From: Streptomyces sp. DG2A-72
GTDB taxonomy: Bacteria > Actinomycetota > Actinomycetes > Streptomycetales > Streptomycetaceae
DNA length: 64,000 nucleotides
Reading direction: 5' to 3'
NCBI RefSeq assembly: GCF_030499575.1
Contig: NZ_JASTLC010000001.1
Span: 310,001 to 374,000, forward strand
Under the pieces are notes generated by a model that was not told the DNA's origin, searched no databases, and saw nothing but the letters and a program-made list of their open reading frames with translations. The translations under genes and the position numbers were made by a program. This document shows, piece after piece, positions 9,402-17,487 of the stretch (position 1 is its first letter; each line of letters begins with the position of its first letter).

Positions 9402-9479
9402 CGGAGGTTTTCTACCAGCTCGGCGTGACCCTCGGGTCCGAAACAGACCGCATTGATCACGACTCCAGACAGGCCCCTA

Positions 9480-9657
9480 GGACGCCTGGTCGCCCCGCCC
9501 GTGCCAGCCCGGGCACCGCGCATACTCGGCATCGACGAGTTCGCGTTCCGCAAGGGACGGACCTACGGCACCGTCCTCGTCGTTGTGGAGACCTCCCGGC
9601 CCGTCGACCTCCTGCCGGACCGGGAGACCAGCTCCGTTGCCACTGTGCTCCGTATCT
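9480..9657 (+). pseudogene. ISL3-family transposase fragment
   Basis: The frame reads APRILGIDEFAFRKGRTYGT and then VETSRPVDLLPDR, which is the segment around the first catalytic Asp (VDEFAFRKG) of ISL3 transposases. It begins directly after the right inverted end of the neighbouring IS-like unit and stops after about 55 codons where group II intron sequence begins. Neither the zinc-ribbon N-terminus nor the remaining catalytic residues are present. Confidence 0.7.
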
Positions 9658-9672
9658 CGCCAACGGGCCGGG

Positions 9673-10261
9673 CGGGTTGAACACCACCAGGGTGCGATGC
9701 CTGGGACGAGGCCGCCGTGGCGAACCCAACCTCCGGTTGGTCCGCTACGCGGATGACTTCCTCGTACTCGTGGCCGGGACTCGTGATCACTGCGAAGTGC
9801 TGCGCGAGGAGGTGGCAGCGGTCCTCGCACCGATGGGCATGCGCCTGTCGATGGAGAAGACGACGATCACCCACATCGATGAGGGCCTCGACTTTCTCGG
9901 CCGGCGCATCCAGCCTCACCGCAAGGTCAAGATCGCGTGCCGGATGGACGTCAACCAGCCGCTGCCGAACCTGCTGCGTCAGCTCAATCTGATGCTGCGG
10001 GGATGGTGCGCCTACTTCCGGCCCGGCGTGTCCAGCGCCACGTTCCAGTACCTGCACAACATTGTGTGGCACCAGGTCTGGAAGTGGATCAGGCGCAAGC
10101 GCCGCCGGACACACTGGAAGGAACTCAGCCGTCGCTACCACGTCAGGCGAGGATGGCCGGCCGCCGAGGAGATCACACTGTTCGGCCCGGAGAAGGTACG
10201 CACCACGCGCTACCGCTGCCGGGGAGCGGTGATCCCCTCGCCCTGGCCAGCCACAGGATGA
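9673..10261 (+). pseudogene. Group II intron reverse transcriptase/maturase, 5'-truncated
   Basis: The frame carries the RT active-site motif LVRYADDFLVLVAGT, the following domain (LRLVRY, MGMRLSMEKTTITHIDEGLDF LGRR in RT-7 style) and the maturase domain X region with MLRGWCAYFRPG and HNIVWHQVWKWIRRKRRRT, ending at the TGA at 10259-10261. RT domains 0-4 are missing; an ISL3 fragment occupies their place. It therefore cannot be a functional intron-encoded protein. The remaining 3' intron RNA sequence follows it. Confidence 0.85.
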
Positions 10262-10288
10262 GGAACTCAAGGAAGTCCGGGGGGACTT

Positions 10289-10337
10289 GTGGAGAGCCCG
10301 GCGCTCGAAGACGGGCACGCCGGGTTGGGGAGGCGGT
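10289..10337 (+). ncRNA. Group II intron RNA remnant (3' of the RT gene)
   Basis: Just after the maturase stop the sequence GGAGAGCCCGGCGCTCGAAG, then ACGGGCACGCCGGGTT and GGGGAGGCGG, matches the pattern of the conserved segment that follows group II intron ORFs (GAGCCGxATGCGxxGAAAGxxGCACGTxCGGTTC, then GGGGAGG). I do not see an intact domain V/VI or a 3' splice site, so the ribozyme is incomplete. Confidence 0.45.
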
Positions 10338-10389
10338 CCGGGAACCAACCGGCAACGATGCTGGCAGGGCGCCCCGGCCCGGCCTCGCC

Positions 10390-10533
10390 GCGCCGCGCCG
10401 CGCCGCGGGCAAACGCCACACCCATGCGGTGATCGCCCTTGCCCGCCGCAGAGTCGACGTCCTGTGGGCCCTGATCCGGGACGGCCGCTTCTACGAAGTC
10501 GCTCCGCCCAAGCCCACCGGCTGGTTCGGGTGA
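10390..10533 (+). pseudogene. IS110/IS116-family transposase, C-terminal fragment
   Basis: The last 45 codons before the TGA at 10531 read GKRHTHAVIALARRRVDVLW followed by ALIRDGRFYE, the typical C-terminal end of IS110-type transposases (HxxAxxALARRRxDVLxAMLRDGxxY). The DEDD and transposase-20 catalytic parts are absent. It is the third transposon fragment in line after the ISL3 and group II pieces, and its stop overlaps the 3' end of the convergent esterase gene. Confidence 0.65.
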
Positions 10534-11375
10534 TCATCAGGCCGCCACAACCAGCGCAGAGCATCTGGGAGCAGGACACCACCGTGGTTGGGGCTGTGGC
10601 CGCCATCACCCAGGACGAGACGGAAGTCGTAGCCGGCTTCTGCGAGTGCTGCCGCGACACGCAAGTTGTCGGCGAGCCAGTTCGCCTCGGGCTCGTTCCA
10701 GCGCAGGTCACGATGGCCCGCCTGCAGGAAGATCCGCAGCGGCTTGCGGGGAACGCGGGGAATGACTTCGGGGTACGGGTTGCCGTCCGGCATCTGCGCG
10801 AAGCTGGACAGGTACCCGATGACGCGGCGGAACTTGTCCGGGCGCAGCCACGCCGCGGTGAAGGCGCAGTTGCCGCCGCTGCTGCCACCGCAGATGCCCC
10901 ACTGATCGGGGTCCTCGGCGATCGAGTAGTGCTTGTTGACCTCGGGGACGATCTCGTTCAGGAGGAAACTGACGTACCGGTCGTCGAATGCGTCGTACTC
11001 GGTGTTGCGGTTCTTCGGATCCTCGGCGTCGGGGAAGACACCCGGGTCGACGAACACGCCGATGGTGACCGGGATGTCACCCCGGTGCATGAGGTTGTCC
11101 AGGACGATCGCCCCGCGGACCTCACCTGCGGGGTCCAGGTACCACCATCCGTCCTGGAACACCATGAGCGACGCTGGGTTGGCGGGGTTGTAGCTCGCTG
11201 GCACGTGGACCCAGAACTTCCGGGACGTGCCGGGGTACATCGCGCTGTCGTTCCAGTCGAACTCGATCGTTTCCCCAGCGGGCACGTCCGGCTGTAGAGC
11301 CGAGTCGGGGCCGTGAGCGTAGCGAACGTCCGACTGGTCAACCGGAATTGGCTGGTAGGGCACCTCGATCGTCAC
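10491..11375 (-). CDS. Esterase of the PF00756 (enterochelin esterase/antigen 85-like) family
   Basis: About 294 residues from the GTG at 11375 (MTIEVPYQPIPVDQ); a TTG at 11411 would add 12 residues but has no better ribosome-binding site. Features of the family are present: FDWNDSAMYPGTSRKFWVHV near the N-terminus, LMVFQDGWWY (oxyanion region), GVFVDPG, the nucleophile elbow ICGGSSGGNCAF and the C-terminal His in GDGGHSPNHGG. No signal peptide, so cytoplasmic. The tail after WLWRP overlaps an IS110 fragment and may have been altered by that insertion. The substrate is unknown; relatives hydrolyse siderophore or short-chain esters. Confidence 0.85.
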   Translation of the reverse strand: MTIEVPYQPIPVDQSDVRYAHGPDSALQPDVPAGETIEFDWNDSAMYPGTSRKFWVHVPASYNPANPASLMVFQDGWWYLDPAGEVRGAIVLDNLMHRGDIPVTIGVFVDPGVFPDAEDPKNRNTEYDAFDDRYVSFLLNEIVPEVNKHYSIAEDPDQWGICGGSSGGNCAFTAAWLRPDKFRRVIGYLSSFAQMPDGNPYPEVIPRVPRKPLRIFLQAGHRDLRWNEPEANWLADNLRVAAALAEAGYDFRLVLGDGGHSPNHGGVLLPDALRWLWRPDDHPNQPVGLGGATS

Positions 11376-11836
11376 GCGAGCCAACCTAGGAGAGATCGCG
11401 AACCGTCTCAAAGGGATTTAGGGCCTGCCCCAAACGGCTTGACTTCTCCGTTGGAAAGCCACTGCGCGCTCAGCGTCGGGGGGCGCGCCTCGGCGATCAA
11501 CGGCGCACCTCACCTTCCACACCTTCCACTTCCTTTCGCCCGTACGGTGCGGCTCATGTGCAGGGGGAATCGTCTTCAGCAACCCGTCGTCCGGGTACGG
11601 GAAGCAATCGGCTCTTCCGCAGTGAGTTGGTGATGCCGTGCGCCGTTGCCGTTCGTGGTCGGACGCTGGATCGTCGTGTCGCGGGAGGAGACCGCATGCA
11701 GGACGGTGAGCCCACGGGACAAGAACTCCGCACGCGTGATGCTCATCCGGGGCTGGTCTCAACCCGGCTGGCGCTGAGGGCATAAGGCCACCTGGGGCGC
11801 TGCTCCAAGAGGCGGCCTGAGTCAGAAATCCCCCCT
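11376..11836. other. No supported gene
   Basis: Between the esterase and the MFS gene. Short open frames exist on both strands, but none has a motif or start context. The sequence around 11660-11790 reads like an eroded coding remnant, but I cannot identify it. Confidence 0.4.
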
Positions 11837-13057
11837 TCAGGGAGGGGAGGATTCAAGGGAGTACTCGGTCTGCCGCGTGGGCGACCTCGCGTGATGTGCG
11901 GCTACGGCCATGACGAGGACGGACGCCAGGACGATGCCGGCGCCGACGTAGAGCGGTGCGGTGTAGCCGAGGCCCGCGGTGATGGCCAGGCCTCCGAGCC
12001 AGGCGCCGAGGGCGTTGCCGAGGTTGGACGCGGACACGTTGGCGCTGGCGGCGAGTGCCGCCCCGTGGGCGTAGTCGGTGACGCGGGTGATCATGCCGGG
12101 GACGCCGGCGAATCCGAACAGCCCCATCAGAAAGACCAGGATCACCGAAGCGGTGGCGCTGCCCGCCAGCAGGCCGAACGCGGCCAGGGTGATGGTCAGT
12201 CCGAGCAGGGAGAGGACCAGGGCACGATCACGGTGGCGGTCGGCCGCTCGTCCGCCGATCAGGTTTCCGACGACCAGGCCGACGCCGTACACCATCAGCA
12301 GCCAGGCGACATCCGCGGAGGAGAATCCGCCGACCTCGGTGAAGGTGTAGGCGATGTAACTGAACGCGCCGAACATCCCGCCGTAGCTGAGCGCGGTGGC
12401 TGTCAGGGTCAGCCAGACCTGCCAGGACCGGAACGCGCGGAACTGGGCCCGCAAGCCGATGGGCGGCATCGGGTCGGAGCTGCCCGCCGCAGTCGGAGGT
12501 CGTGTTTCTCCCGCCGCGGCGGGGACGAGGGCGCCGATGCCCGCCAGCGCGAGCACGCCGATTCCGGTGACCGCCCAGAAGGCCGCTCGCCAGCCCCAGC
12601 GCTCACCGACCAGCGCGCCGAACGGCACGCCGAGCACGTTCGCGACGGTCAGCCCGGCGAACATGACCGCCACCGCACGGGACTTCTTCTCCGGCGCGAC
12701 CAGGCTGCGAGCGACCAGCGAGCCGATACCGAAGAACGAACCGTGGCAGAGCGCGGCGACGATCCGGCCGAGCAGCATCACCGGGTAGTTCGGCGCAACC
12801 GCCGACAACAGGTTGCCGACGACGAACAACCCCACCAGGCCGACCAGGATCCCCTTGCGGGGCAGCCGCGCCGTCGCCGCGGTCAGCGCGATCGCGCCGA
12901 CCGCGACACTCAGCGCATACCCGGAGATCAGCCGGCCCGCCGCCGCTTCGGACACCCCGAAACTCGACGCCACCTGCGGCAGCAGCCCGGCGATCAGGAA
13001 TTCGGTCAGACCGATGCCGAAGCCGCCGAGTGCCAGCGCGATGAGTCCACTCGGCAT
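11837..13057 (-). CDS. MFS drug-efflux transporter (DHA1 family)
   Basis: 406-residue major-facilitator transporter with twelve hydrophobic segments. It begins LIALALGGFGIGLTEFLIAG (TM1) and has the loop 2-3 region ISGYALSVAVGAIALTAATA with RLPRKGIL. The motif C-like stretch (VANVLGVPFGALVGERWGWR) in TM5 is characteristic of drug/H+ antiporters of the Cml/AraJ/PbuE type. The middle loop (around residues 185-205) is cytoplasmic and Pro-rich. Expected to expel small hydrophobic compounds; the substrate cannot be told. Monocistronic on the minus strand. Confidence 0.88.
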   Translation of the reverse strand: MPSGLIALALGGFGIGLTEFLIAGLLPQVASSFGVSEAAAGRLISGYALSVAVGAIALTAATARLPRKGILVGLVGLFVVGNLLSAVAPNYPVMLLGRIVAALCHGSFFGIGSLVARSLVAPEKKSRAVAVMFAGLTVANVLGVPFGALVGERWGWRAAFWAVTGIGVLALAGIGALVPAAAGETRPPTAAGSSDPMPPIGLRAQFRAFRSWQVWLTLTATALSYGGMFGAFSYIAYTFTEVGGFSSADVAWLLMVYGVGLVVGNLIGGRAADRHRDRALVLSLLGLTITLAAFGLLAGSATASVILVFLMGLFGFAGVPGMITRVTDYAHGAALAASANVSASNLGNALGAWLGGLAITAGLGYTAPLYVGAGIVLASVLVMAVAAHHARSPTRQTEYSLESSPP

Positions 13058-13192
13058 CCGTCGCTCTCCGATCGCGAGCCCAACGAGTCATGGGGCAGCG
13101 GGAGTTCCAGCCGTGGCCGGCCCGCTGTGCCATCAGAGGAACGGAGTTCGGCAGGCGATGTCCATGGACTCGTCGACTGAGCGCGTGCACTT

Positions 13193-14137
13193 TCACTTGG
13201 TTTCGATGCGGCCCAGTGGATTGCCGCTCTTCGTCAATGCCGTGCGGGCTGCCGACCAGCTGGGATCCTGCGGGTCGAGGGCGCTGCGAAGGTAGGCCCA
13301 GGTGAGCCGTTGGATCAGGGCGACTCGTTCGGGGTTCTCGTCCGTTGTTTCCCTGGCTTCGTAGCCGGGGATTCCGCCCAGCGAGTGTTCCGCCCCGAAC
13401 ACGGTGAGCAGGCTCTTGCTGCCGGGACTCAAGAAGTAGGGGTTGGCGCACCAGTCCGGCCCCCGAACGGTGAGCGGCGAGTTGTCCTGATCCCCCGCGA
13501 TCACGAGGGTCGGCGTGGTCATGTCCGCGAAGCTCGGGTTCATGAACGGGTAGCGCTCGGCAGCGAACGGTGACAGGTCGGCGCCGCCCTGTCCGGCCGT
13601 GGCGAGCAGCACGCCCGCTTTGATGCGCGAGTCCGAAAGGTCCTCTCCCTTCTTGTTCTGCTCATCAAGGACTCGCAGGCCCAGCAGATTGCCCGCGGTC
13701 TGGCCGCCGAAGGAATGTCCGGCTGCGGCGATACGGCTTCGATCCAGGCGGCCACTGAGGCCCGGCACGGCAGCTTCCAGGAGATCAAGGTGGTCGAGGA
13801 TGCGCTTCATGTCCTCGACTCGGTAACGCCAGATCCGTGGTGTGCGGGGATCGTTCAGGGGAAGGGCCAGGGTCCTGGAGTCGAGATGGGTGGGTTGAAT
13901 GACGGCGAATCCGTGAGCGGCCCAGAAGTCGGCCAGCGGTCCGTAGCCGTCCAGCGATGAGCCGAAGCCGTGCGAGAAGACAATGATGGGCAGTTCTTGT
14001 CCGGCGGTCGGGGCGGACACGCGCACGTGGAGGTCGTGACCACGGCCCGGCGCCGGCAGCGATATCGGCTTCACGGAGACGATGGGAGTGGGCACGCTTG
14101 TGGCTGGGTCCATGGTTGCCCTGGCTGATTCGGCCAT
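13193..14137 (-). CDS. Alpha/beta hydrolase (chlorophyllase/PAF-acetylhydrolase-like)
   Basis: 314-residue alpha/beta hydrolase. The ATG at 14137 is preceded by AAGGAAG at a good distance. It has the oxyanion strand IIVFSHGFGSSLDGYGPLAD, the nucleophile elbow AAAGHSFGGQTAGN, an acidic residue in LVIAGDQDNSPL and His in FGAEHSLGG, so the triad is complete. The signature resembles chlorophyllase-like and dienelactone hydrolase families. It is divergent from a TetR gene with a double palindrome between them, so it is probably the repressor's target. Confidence 0.88.
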   Translation of the reverse strand: MAESARATMDPATSVPTPIVSVKPISLPAPGRGHDLHVRVSAPTAGQELPIIVFSHGFGSSLDGYGPLADFWAAHGFAVIQPTHLDSRTLALPLNDPRTPRIWRYRVEDMKRILDHLDLLEAAVPGLSGRLDRSRIAAAGHSFGGQTAGNLLGLRVLDEQNKKGEDLSDSRIKAGVLLATAGQGGADLSPFAAERYPFMNPSFADMTTPTLVIAGDQDNSPLTVRGPDWCANPYFLSPGSKSLLTVFGAEHSLGGIPGYEARETTDENPERVALIQRLTWAYLRSALDPQDPSWSAARTALTKSGNPLGRIETK

Positions 14138-14194
14138 GGAGCGGTCTTCCTTTCAGCTGTTGCGCGGTTGACGCCCTGGTCTGACATCATGAAG

Positions 14195-14240
14195 AAACGG
14201 TACAGCGTCCCGTTTGAAAATACGGGACACTGTACCGTTT
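14195..14240. promoter_or_regulatory. Double palindromic operator between hydrolase and TetR genes
   Basis: AAACGGTACAGCGTCCCG (14195-14212) is repeated in inverted form at 14223-14240 (CGGGACACTGTACCGTTT), 17 of 18 positions matching across a 10-bp spacer. Each arm is itself a 17-bp imperfect dyad of the form ACGGKACANYGTMCCGT. This is the arrangement expected for two TetR dimers binding side by side and controlling both divergent genes. Confidence 0.85.
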
Positions 14241-14270
14241 AGTAAGGACGGCAGCGAAGGGAAGGGTGCG

Positions 14271-14861
14271 GTGAACGAAGACGATCGGGACGCGGGACGT
14301 GTAGCGCGGCCCAAGCGGGCAGACGCACGGCGCAACAAGGAGACCCTGCTCGACGCGGCCGCCGCGGTCTTCGTCACGGCGGGCGTGGAAGCGCCGATCC
14401 GCGACATCGCGGCCAAGGCCGGTGTCGGGACGGCCACGATCTACCGCCACTTCCCGACACGAGCGGATCTCATCATCGCCGTCTACCGCCACCAGGTCGA
14501 CGCCCTCGCCGAGGCCGGGCCGGCCCTGCTGGCGAGCAGCGCAACTCCCCATGCCGCGCTCGGGCAATGGATCAACCTCTTCGTCGATTTCCTGGTCACC
14601 AAACACGGGCTCGCGGCCGTACTGCAGTCCGACGACCCCTGCTTCGACCCCCTGCACTCCTACTTCCTCGACCGCCTCGTGCCCGTCTGCACTCAGCTCC
14701 TCGAGGCCGCCGCCGACGCCGACGAGATCCGCCCCGGCCAGGACGCGTACGAGCTCATGCGCGGAGTCGGAGGGCTGTGCGCGGGCGCGGGCAACAATCC
14801 CCGCTACGACGCACGCCGACTGGTCGGACTCCTCATCGCCGGGCTGCGCCGACCGCGGTGA
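14271..14861 (+). CDS. TetR-family transcriptional repressor
   Basis: 196 residues from the GTG at 14271, which has GAAGGG upstream. The in-frame ATG at 14214 is inside the operator and unlikely. The N-terminal helix-turn-helix is typical: LLDAAAAVFVTAGVEAPIRD, IAAKAGVGTATIYRHFPTRA, with the usual TetR end of recognition helix YRHF. The C-terminal ligand-binding domain is about 140 residues (with the TetR_C_33-like AVLQSDDPCFDPLHSYF). The divergent hydrolase and the double palindrome just upstream make autoregulation plus control of the hydrolase the likely role. The inducer is unknown. Confidence 0.9.
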   Translation: MNEDDRDAGRVARPKRADARRNKETLLDAAAAVFVTAGVEAPIRDIAAKAGVGTATIYRHFPTRADLIIAVYRHQVDALAEAGPALLASSATPHAALGQWINLFVDFLVTKHGLAAVLQSDDPCFDPLHSYFLDRLVPVCTQLLEAAADADEIRPGQDAYELMRGVGGLCAGAGNNPRYDARRLVGLLIAGLRRPR

Positions 14862-14904
14862 CAGCGGCCGTGCGTCGCGCTGAGGGCCGTGACATCGTGG
14901 GGCC

Positions 14905-15477
14905 ATGACCATCGAGGTGCGCCCGGCTTCGGTCTTCGAGGATGTCCGTACGCTGCTCGGTCCCAAGTCACCGGGCGCCAACGTCTGCTGGTGCCTGAGC
15001 TACCGGATCCCGTCCAAGCTCAACAACGAGCTGCGCGGACCGGCTCGCGGTGAGTACGTCGCCGACCTGTGCCGCGGGAAGCCCGCTCCGGGAGTGATCG
15101 CCTACGACGGTGACGAGCCCGTCGGCTGGGCCGCCGTCGCGCCCCGATCGGACACGTCCTTCGCACGCAGCCGCAAGATCCCGCACGTCGACGACCTGCC
15201 CGTCTGGTCGCTGTGGTGCATCCGCGTGCGCCCCGGTCACCGGAAGAAGGGCGTCTCGCACGCCCTCATCGCGGGCGCGGTGGAGTTCGCCCGCGCTCAC
15301 GGCGCACCGGCGATCGAGGCGTACCCCCTCGACAACGGCGACGCGAGGGTCGACATGACGATGGCGTACGCCGGAATCCGGAAGAACTTCGAACGCGCCG
15401 GGTTCACCCACGCCGCCGACACCACCTCGGTACTGGCCGGTCATCCCCGGGTGCTGATGCGACTCGACCTGCGCTGA
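14905..15477 (+). CDS. GNAT-family N-acetyltransferase
   Basis: 190 residues starting at the ATG at 14905. The acetyl-CoA binding core is visible: WCIRVRPGHRKKGVSHALI corresponds to motif A (V-x-P-x-x-R-x-x-G-x-x/A), followed by AVEFARAHGAPAIEAYPLD. The N-terminal part contains CWCLSYR, typical of a Streptomyces GNAT subgroup. The acceptor substrate is not predictable. It lies 43 bp after the TetR gene on the same strand and could be cotranscribed with it. Confidence 0.85.
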   Translation: MTIEVRPASVFEDVRTLLGPKSPGANVCWCLSYRIPSKLNNELRGPARGEYVADLCRGKPAPGVIAYDGDEPVGWAAVAPRSDTSFARSRKIPHVDDLPVWSLWCIRVRPGHRKKGVSHALIAGAVEFARAHGAPAIEAYPLDNGDARVDMTMAYAGIRKNFERAGFTHAADTTSVLAGHPRVLMRLDLR

Positions 15478-15504
15478 CCGGTCCGCAGGGCAAGCGAGGA
15501 GCCC

Positions 15505-16764
15505 TCACTCCCCCATGATCTTCAGCGAGGCCCACAAGGCGAGGGTGGAGGCCAGCAGGGCCAGGGGGACGGTGAGCAGGCCGAGGAGGGTGAACTCCTT
15601 GAGCCTGACGTCGTGATCATGGTGGTGGGCGATACGCCGCCACAGCAGCGTGGCCAGGGATCCGGCGTAGGTGAGGTTCGGGCCGATGTTGACGCCCAGC
15701 AGGACGGCCAGGATCGCGCCGGGCCCGGACGGTGCGGCCAGGGGCACAAGGGCGAGGACGGCGGGCAGGTTGCTGATCAGGTTCGCCAGGAGTGCGGCGA
15801 GCGCGGCGATGCCCAGCAGGGCGGGCAGCGTGGTGCCGTCGGGCAGGACATTCCCGAGGGCCTGGCCGAGGCCGTTGTCGACGACGGCCCGTACGACCAC
15901 ACCGAGGGCAAGGACGAAGGCGAGGAACGGCACGTCGGCGGAGCGAACGATCGCGGCCGGAGTCGTGTGCCGGCGAGCCAGGGCGCGTACGGCCATCACG
16001 GCCGCGCCGGCCGCCGCGGCCCAGGCCGGGTCGATGCCGAGTGCGGAAGCCACGATGAAGCCGGCGAGGGTGGCGGCGACCGTCACCAGCGCGAACAGTG
16101 GCAGCTCCGTAGGCTCATCCGCCCCCGTCGGATCGCTCGGTGCGTTGAGTTCGGCGGCGAAGAAGCGACGGAAGACGGCGTACTCGACGGCGATGGCCGC
16201 CAGCCATGGCAAGGTCATCAGCAACGCGAAACGCGTGAAGGTCAGCCCCGTCGCCGTGAATGCGAGCAGGTTCGTCAGGTTCGACACCGGCAACAGCAGG
16301 GAGGCCGTGTTCGACAGATGCGCGCCGGCATAGACGTGAGGGCGCGGCCGGGCCCCCATCCGTGCGGCGGTGGCGAACACGACCGGGGTCAGCAGGACCA
16401 CGGTGGCGTCCAGGCTGAGCACGGCAGTGATCAGCGAGGCGAGAGCGAAGACCGCGCCCAGCAGCCTGTGCGGTCGGCGGCGGGACCAGCGGGCCATCCA
16501 TGTCCCGCAGGCGCGGAAGAGGCCCTCGTCGTCACAGAGCCTGGCGAGCACCAGTACGGCGGCGAGAAAGCCGATCACCGGCCCGAGCCGGGCCGCCTCC
16601 TCCCGCACTTCCGCGATCGGGATCCCGCCGGCCGCGACCACGATGCCGGCTGCGGGTACCGCGAAGGCCGCCTCCGGCCAGCGAAAGGGGCGGACAACGG
16701 CGCACACCAGCACCACGACCAGCGCGGCGACGGACAGGGACTCGAGCAGCACAGCATCGATCAT
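15505..16764 (-). CDS. ArsB/SLC13-type anion transporter
   Basis: 419 residues from the ATG at 16764; a GTG at 16821 would add 19 residues. Ten to twelve membrane segments. Characteristic elements are the repeated SNxxS/T-like motifs: HLSNTASLLLPVSNLTNLLAF and, at the C-terminal half, ANLISNLPAVLALVPL with LLGVNIGPNLTYAGSLATLLW, which are the two hairpin regions of the ion-transporter superfamily that includes ArsB and SLC13. Could export arsenite or carry dicarboxylates; no arsR or arsC gene is nearby, so the substrate is open. Convergent with the GNAT gene. Confidence 0.85.
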   Translation of the reverse strand: MIDAVLLESLSVAALVVVLVCAVVRPFRWPEAAFAVPAAGIVVAAGGIPIAEVREEAARLGPVIGFLAAVLVLARLCDDEGLFRACGTWMARWSRRRPHRLLGAVFALASLITAVLSLDATVVLLTPVVFATAARMGARPRPHVYAGAHLSNTASLLLPVSNLTNLLAFTATGLTFTRFALLMTLPWLAAIAVEYAVFRRFFAAELNAPSDPTGADEPTELPLFALVTVAATLAGFIVASALGIDPAWAAAAGAAVMAVRALARRHTTPAAIVRSADVPFLAFVLALGVVVRAVVDNGLGQALGNVLPDGTTLPALLGIAALAALLANLISNLPAVLALVPLAAPSGPGAILAVLLGVNIGPNLTYAGSLATLLWRRIAHHHDHDVRLKEFTLLGLLTVPLALLASTLALWASLKIMGE

Positions 16765-16832
16765 CCACAGGGCGCGTAAGGACTGGGTCACCGCCCCAGG
16801 TACCTCTGAGTGCCACACCACAGCCCGCTCCC

Positions 16833-16859
16833 TGTCACAGGCCGCCCGCTTCTTCGGTC
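16833..16859 (+). promoter_or_regulatory. ECF41-type promoter for the first AhpD-like gene
   Basis: TGTCACA (16833-16839), 16 bp, GGTC (16856-16859), continuing GGTCAATGGTGTGTATCCGC. The ATG of the AhpD-like gene lies 37 bp downstream. The downstream paralogue at 31224 has the same promoter and an almost identical initiation region. Confidence 0.85.
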
Positions 16860-16895
16860 AATGGTGTGTATCCGCCACTCGGCAAGGAGATCAGC

Positions 16896-17369
16896 ATGGA
16901 ATCGCGTCTCAACTACTTCGGCCACCCCCTCGCGGGCAAGGTGCTCAAGCACATCAACTCGGCCGGCAAGGTGGTTTCGGACTCCACACTGCCCCTCGCG
17001 ACGCAGGAGCTGGTGAAGATCCGCGCCAGTCAGATCAACGGCTGTGGTTTCTGCACCGACATGCACACCAAGGACGCCATAGCGGCGGGAGAGACCGCGC
17101 AGCGCCTCCACCTGGTCGCGGCCTGGCGTGAGGCCAAGGTCTTCACCGACGCCGAGCGCGCCGCGCTGGAACTGGCGGAGCAGGGCACCCGCATCGCCGA
17201 CGCCGCCGGCGGTGTCACCGACGAGGCCTGGAGCAACGCGGCGAAGTACTTCGACGAGGATCAGCTCGTCGCCCTGCTGTCCCTCATCGCCGTCATCAAC
17301 GCGTACAACCGCATCAACGTCATCAACCAGCAGCCCGCAGGTGACTACCAGCCCGGCCAGTTCGGCTGA
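16896..17369 (+). CDS. Carboxymuconolactone decarboxylase / AhpD-like alkylhydroperoxidase (copy 1)
   Basis: 157 residues from the ATG at 16896, with AAGGAGA just upstream. The AhpD signature is present: INGCGFCTDMHTKDA, giving the peroxidatic CxxC (Cys50, Cys53) and His57. The overall sequence (MESRLNYFGHPLAGKVLKHI at the start, NQQPAGDYQPGQFG at the end) is that of the CMD/AhpD family that reduces peroxides or acts on small electrophiles. A very similar copy is at 31224-31697. Both stand behind an ECF41-type promoter, and carboxymuconolactone-decarboxylase genes are the classic partners of ECF41 sigma factors. Confidence 0.93.
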   Translation: MESRLNYFGHPLAGKVLKHINSAGKVVSDSTLPLATQELVKIRASQINGCGFCTDMHTKDAIAAGETAQRLHLVAAWREAKVFTDAERAALELAEQGTRIADAAGGVTDEAWSNAAKYFDEDQLVALLSLIAVINAYNRINVINQQPAGDYQPGQFG

Positions 17370-17412
17370 CCGGCACCTGGCATCCATCGGTTCCCCGTTC
17401 GCCTGCCGACGG

Positions 17413-17439
17413 TGTCACACACTGTGTGGCCGCCTGGTC
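17413..17439 (+). promoter_or_regulatory. ECF41-type promoter for the patatin/glycosyltransferase operon
   Basis: TGTCACA (17413-17419), 16 bp, GGTC (17436-17439). The first gene of the operon starts 49 bp downstream at 17488. Confidence 0.82.
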
Positions 17440-17487
17440 CTGGTTGGGAAAGCAATCCGTTCGGTGCCGTGGTGAGAAAGGTGCATC

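Larger units (their letters stand above)
7380..9477. mobile_element. IS-like unit bounded by 24-bp inverted ends, with a passenger hydrolase
   Basis: The sequence GGGGCCTGTCTGGAG at 7380-7394 and its continuation to GTGATCA (7403) recurs in inverted orientation at 9454-9477, with 22 of 24 positions identical. Between these ends lie an alpha/beta hydrolase gene (7598-8365, plus strand) and a broken IS5-family transposase (about 8440-9401, minus strand). The transposase reads inward from the right end, as expected for an IS; the other natural end near 8370 is not visible, so the left end may delimit a larger, passenger-bearing unit. I see no clear target-site duplication. Confidence 0.6.

Noticed and set aside
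10383..10412. CGCCG-type short tandem repeat
   Set aside because: Low-complexity run in a transposase remnant; no sign of function.
15613..16779. 388-codon open frame opposite the ArsB/SLC13-type gene
   Set aside because: Gly/Gln/Arg-rich shadow of a membrane-protein gene, no motif.
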